The notes below the pieces were generated by a model that worked only from the letters and a program-made list of their open reading frames with translations, ran no database searches and was not told where the DNA came from. Source: Gemmatimonadota bacterium (GTDB taxonomy: Bacteria; Gemmatimonadota; Gemmatimonadetes; Longimicrobiales; Gaopeijiaceae). Taken from it: DNA of 64,000 nucleotides. Positions 62,201-64,000 of this stretch are shown one piece after another; within the stretch, counting starts at the first letter, position 1; every line of letters starts with the position of its first letter. Made by a program: the position numbers and the translations under genes. Location: positions 53,403 through 117,402 of the forward strand of contig JAPPGI010000218.1 of the NCBI GenBank assembly GCA_028874985.1, written 5' to 3'.

Positions 62201-63850
62201 ACCCGGAACCGCGACCGGAGCGGCGATGCAGAGCTCGAGTCCCTGGAAATCGACGGCGACGCCATAAGCCTCGTCTCCGGCGATACGACGTACTCGGCGG
62301 TCGAGGCCGCCGAACAGGTTACGGTCGAGTGGGAGACGGCCGACGAGAACGCGCGCGTGCTGGCCACCCCCAGAGATGCCGAAAGCGACGAGGACGGCCA
62401 CCAGTTCGACCTCGGAGACCCGAATAAGGTGGACACCCTGACGATCAGGGTCATCTCCGAGGACAGTAAGGACACGGCGCACTACGTCCTGGATATCCGG
62501 CGCGCGAACAACGTTGCGACGCTGGCGACCCTGAGTCCGGATGTGGATCTGAACGAGAACTTCGACCCGGGGACGACGGCGTACACGGCCGATGCGGACC
62601 ACGACGACGATGAGGTCGTGTTCACCTTCACGACGACCGACAAGGCTGCGACGACCGACCCCGCAAGCGGGCACTCGGCCGAACTGGGCGATCCCGGATC
62701 GGACACCGATGTGGAGATCACCGTCACGGCCGAGGACGGCTCGACGACCGAGACCTACACCGTCACGGTGACGAAGGCGGACGAGCCGCCGGACGCGGTT
62801 CCCGCGATCCTGTTCGTACAGAAGGACAAGATGGTTGAGTCGGTGATGGTCGGAGAGGGCGACTCCCTGGTCTACGGTGTGAGACTTGAGAAGGAACCGG
62901 CAAGTGACGTGGTGGTCACACTTCCCACGTACGAGACGGAAGACTTCACGAGGGCCTCCGGTGTCGCCACGTCATTCACCTTTACCAGCAGCAACTACGA
63001 TGAGCCGCAGTACGACACCCTGGTGTCCGTGGAAGACGACGACGGGGCGGACGATGAGGTCAACGGGCTGTTCGTAACCGATGATGCCGCTAGCGACGAC
63101 GACTACGACGATGTGGAAGCCACCATCGAGATAACGACCGACGACGACGATACGCCCGGCATCACGATGACTCCGCTCGGCATGGAATTCGTCGAGGGCG
63201 CCACGACCCGGAACACCTACGAAATCACCCTGGACACCCGGCCGACGGCTACCGTCCTCATAGGTCCCGATAAGAGCGACCTGCCCGAGGGCGTTACGGT
63301 CACTCCGCCGGAGTGGACTGTGAGTCCCAACGGCTCCGCCTGGAGTGACGGACAGGAGTTCACCCTCACGGCGACCGATGATACCGACGAGGACAACAAC
63401 GACCTCTCCATAAGCCTCTCGCACTCCGTCCAGAGCCTTGGAGACTATAGTGGCATGACCGTTCCCGACTTGGACGCCTTGGTTCACGCGACGGAAGAGG
63501 CTTCGGTGATCATCAGCGTCACCAGAACTGAGATGGACGAAGGCGGCGAGTTCACGTACGCGGTCAGTCTGGCGATGGCACCTGAATCGGGCGAGACTGT
63601 CACCGTCACGATCGACTGCAAGACCTCGGACTTCAGCTCCGGCTGCAAGGACGGCGATGGCGATCCGGTCGAACTGGAGTTCACGGCCACGACCGAGCAA
63701 ACCGTCACGTTGACCGCCAACCAGGTCAATCCGGACCGCGACGTGGTCGTCCGCCACACGGTCTCCTCGGACGACGACGACGGCGAGTACGCGGATGTCA
63801 CTGCTGCGTCGTCCATCAACGTCAAGATCGTGGACAGGGACGGCAGCTAA
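56276..63850 (+). CDS. Giant acidic repeat lipoprotein (2524 residues)
   Basis: Signal peptide with lipobox (LIQAC, Cys about 22). Residues 34-850 hold about ten tandem SdrD/carboxypeptidase-regulatory-type beta modules of 85-92 residues, each starting like (V/I)SG.V.VEGDG and containing GLAGVTV.L.G, TNA.GQYSFDGL.AGDY and GYD.DEYGF; starts fall near 56378, 56630, 56891, 57156, 57420, 57699, 57954, 58230, 58503 and 58767. Further beta domains follow, a late pair of cadherin-like beta-sandwich modules (about 1700-1840 and 2080-2170), and Calx-beta-like modules to the end. Very rich in Asp. ATG 56276 follows AGAGAGGAC. Probably a long surface fibre or adhesin; Ca-binding is plausible. Confidence 0.92.
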   Translation: MSRITKLVAAAALLAVPLIQACGEDPIPPPATGTIMGTVAIEGDGADGVTVTLSSGVTATTANGGTFSFADVEEGTYTVTISNYPEDASFPQTSAPATLTEDGETVTVNFNGSYIRTSAIMGTVMVEDEGLSNVTVKITGMSESETLTGATGQYAFTGLRAGNYTIEISGFDTDDIAFGATSSTAQVTVGESKVVSFDGTYLRASGVSGQVSVEGVGLAGVTVSLQGRGEDFTERTNAAGQFMFDKLRKGEYAVAISGYDDDEYGFDVTSKTVTVARGETGNVPFEGIALRTAGIKGTVSVAGHGPLDGVTVSLSGKGEDMAVVTNAAGQWSFDRLHAGDYSVAITGYDKDEFGFDVTSENVTVALKETATVEFEGILLRTAAIEGEVTVKGDALAGVTVTVSGGPKDEEFEETTNGAGMYEVGDLHAGDYSVTISGYDTDEYGFEVTTKSVSVGLRETAEVAFDGILLRTAGVSGRVTIDGDAMSGLTVKLAGEEDRSGMTDGNGQYAFSGLAAGDYTLTLSGYDTDEYEFDPSMMDIELELDEAAIHNFMGRSLRTVVIMGTVSAEGDALMNVGVTLIKVLGATTGEVLGATMTDEDGGYMFDELLAGVYRVDLGETDDEYDFATKTRQGAVATDETAMWDFDADIIRTASVGGEVTLDGDPMGEVMVMLTGDHDTDKEMETGSDGMYMFDGLRKGSYTVSIENPDEDTYDFPTTSRSVSLSVGQEQDDISFAGSMLRRASISGQVHVEGDGLEGVAVTLDGDAEDETMTDANGEYNFPGLAGGDYKIEIENPDDDAYIFEVMEMDVDDLGDEEARIVDFAGEHTTTASVSGMLFADEIEVDSMHTEGEPVLAAAAFDSFPLLLRGPGVNDVRAGFTDTTGMYSFDGLKAGTYNVVVNLTDEIKAALARAGYRFSGEVTTFGIEVPAATDVDLDLPFRITKQTIYAGALLATNARASFPVGGVSMALYPTAEDAEDGTNSLGAATTRSGKADDPMTGLAKFEFERARDKGPGGGGIDYLVYAKVTRVSNSDLKVHNDAVIEIEYEAVDRESHAPTVAKLINTRVNFQWWVKSNETAKDGDRALGGWMASNGSATNSKGLATYTGTLSAAQMAAAIRGTAARFTVAMNTTQADSVDMNEKWTQSRSLSHTHTGLENPATNTMAANDLGPVYITWQTHSLVLGVYRETDDVEGYTNYQSRVPGGDHRPASSVARRMKLEFLEEDDRGRDKPYKYDHDACWNKNSHKTDEREVIASFGSDGLATVSCLPRNDEFTIKFTPDTASAPNRAEVGIVAEKLHGYLEPYNAKDMSVSGSTVGTFGDGSGGVPEVRICLSSKGTKDDECATWGYQWETGSVIGAVRQGGNRVSGHRIFIEPVTDEHGADTTSTRSSSSRDYKLDDLRDGVYEITAYSTRTHKIRGDSVHEVVFYHDEKTDDKDTLTKYVGTAAQDTANWSVQRLGLKLMGYIGNDVNGDSRFRGDESNAGISVRLSGGGLSMSTTTNERGFYEFEDLPEGRYTITPSSSTYLVNRGYRTLSSGAKIPYTNWSVSAQTYPSLIEEGDVRLPRVSLTSRSVSNSSSRVCDDRTPPTCGTFYNFGMLYRDGEVEGAVNNLSGSASGIDLIWTDVFLGDRSKQEITTNFRGEFTRTRLTEGTYTMKLEDAGWEVARMNFSGKADDDGTRSQTYPVRASLSGKDDFEQMALHVYDAGASSADYAGSSVRVSGRWQGTTAQNFDSTISWPTGWSRASGTEKTAGGNIGTISWKSASVSFYFGFRNSALSRDASVEVMKGSTVCSFHRCTLDYNRTNSTRGEGEGRENTLTVMVTAENGYDDHEYTLKVSRAAPVGDELTRERFRRVDVVDDDTTETPALGDGDGKTVSRAFEMETKNATGSSMNMRIDLVELGVRGEENEYCAQRVVTVKELNKDDDDALKALNPSDDEDKYKDDVCRDTRYRLGVDKSYEIEIESEDSVSETYYLNTRNRDRSGDAELESLEIDGDAISLVSGDTTYSAVEAAEQVTVEWETADENARVLATPRDAESDEDGHQFDLGDPNKVDTLTIRVISEDSKDTAHYVLDIRRANNVATLATLSPDVDLNENFDPGTTAYTADADHDDDEVVFTFTTTDKAATTDPASGHSAELGDPGSDTDVEITVTAEDGSTTETYTVTVTKADEPPDAVPAILFVQKDKMVESVMVGEGDSLVYGVRLEKEPASDVVVTLPTYETEDFTRASGVATSFTFTSSNYDEPQYDTLVSVEDDDGADDEVNGLFVTDDAASDDDYDDVEATIEITTDDDDTPGITMTPLGMEFVEGATTRNTYEITLDTRPTATVLIGPDKSDLPEGVTVTPPEWTVSPNGSAWSDGQEFTLTATDDTDEDNNDLSISLSHSVQSLGDYSGMTVPDLDALVHATEEASVIISVTRTEMDEGGEFTYAVSLAMAPESGETVTVTIDCKTSDFSSGCKDGDGDPVELEFTATTEQTVTLTANQVNPDRDVVVRHTVSSDDDDGEYADVTAASSINVKIVDRDGS

Positions 63851-63885
63851 ACTCCAACCTCCCTCTCGCATCCCGAGAGTGGCCC

Positions 63886-63923
63886 AGATCGCCCCCGTCC
63901 GGTTCGCCGGGCGGGGGCGATCT
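63886..63923 (+). terminator. Hairpin with UUCG loop after the giant lipoprotein gene
   Basis: 12-base perfect arms AGATCGCCCCCG and CGGGGGCGATCT, then an inner CCGG-TTCG-CCGG, giving a long stem with a stable tetraloop 36 bases after the stop codon. A U-rich run is weak (TCTTCC further on). Confidence 0.75.
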
Positions 63924-63954
63924 CCGCCGTCTTCCACGCAACCTTTCCTTCTCA

Positions 63955-64000
63955 GTGCGCCGTGGAAAGGCGCGCTTTCCTGGTGGGTGCGAGTCCCACC
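63955..64000 (+). mobile_element. Possible 5' end of a group II intron (cut by window)
   Basis: GTGCGCC is the consensus 5' end of bacterial group II introns, and 30 bases later GGTGGGTGCGAGTCCCACC resembles the GGTG.(A/G)AGTCC hairpin that follows in domain I. Located just downstream of a terminator-like hairpin, where class C introns like to insert. The intron body is outside the window. Confidence 0.35.

Noticed and set aside
55358..62674. A 2438-codon open frame on the minus strand opposite the giant lipoprotein
   Set aside because: It is the antisense of a GC-rich, Asp-rich repeat gene; composition is His/Val/Arg-rich with no domain, and it overlaps the upstream kinase gene region.

Overview
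The window is about 64 kb of high-GC bacterial chromosome. Its long GC-rich reading frames, DUF5916 surface protein, very large sortilin-like BNR protein, many lipoproteins with Ig-like and leucine-rich repeats, and dense accessory and defence content fit a Gemmatimonadota-like, possibly marine or host-associated, organism. That assignment is inference from gene content. I see no rRNA, tRNA or CRISPR array.

Region 1 (1-9153, minus strand): a secondary-metabolite locus. It holds the 5' part (window-truncated) of a single-module reducing type I polyketide synthase in the order KS-AT-DH-MT-ER-KR-ACP, an alpha/beta hydrolase, and a free acyl carrier protein.

Region 2 (9406-17041): two tandem lipoproteins with Ig-like (BIG2-type) domains and plant-type 24-residue leucine-rich repeats, then a DUF3224 protein. 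A third LRR lipoprotein lies on the other strand and is bracketed by two copies of the start of the next gene.

Region 3 (17210-29462): transport and metabolism. Genes are a small membrane protein with a sodium:solute symporter, a small membrane protein, an operon of TolC plus a 5'-nucleotidase split into two genes, an ATP-pyrophosphatase of the DUF71 type, a family III CoA-transferase, a UPF0104-type membrane protein, a frameshifted DUF5916 outer-membrane protein, and a secreted lectin-fold protein.

Region 4 (29766-39482): a lipoprotein family with one intact and two decayed copies, an M56 peptidase fragment, a small conserved protein, a large BNR/sortilin-like exported protein, and a 1396-aa SNF2 helicase.

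Region 5 (39479-52867): an accessory or defence island that is mostly a graveyard. Fic, DUF499, DUF1156 (two copies), two AAA ATPases, a DUF4268-like nuclease, a GTPase and VapC are all present as shells: the termini are often kept while the catalytic middle is missing. Among them sit genes that look intact: ArsR regulator, VOC protein, a 2-TM protein, a Phd-type antitoxin, a two-gene ABC-type ATPase plus TOPRIM-like pair, and an AAA-ATPase fused to a PD-(D/E)XK nuclease. An apparently chimeric, frameshifted tyrosine integrase lies at the edge of the ATPase pair. The ATPase/TOPRIM-like pair is the best candidate here for a poorly described functional system.

Region 6 (52992-64000): a single-polypeptide GAF-PAS-histidine kinase-receiver-winged-helix regulator, an ISL3-type transposase fragment, and a 2524-aa acidic repeat lipoprotein. 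The lipoprotein is preceded by a candidate sigma-54 promoter and followed by a strong hairpin. The last 46 bases look like the 5' end of a group II intron.

Several lesions are single-base indels, many in homopolymers, so assembly error must be excluded for those. The large internal deletions cannot be explained that way.
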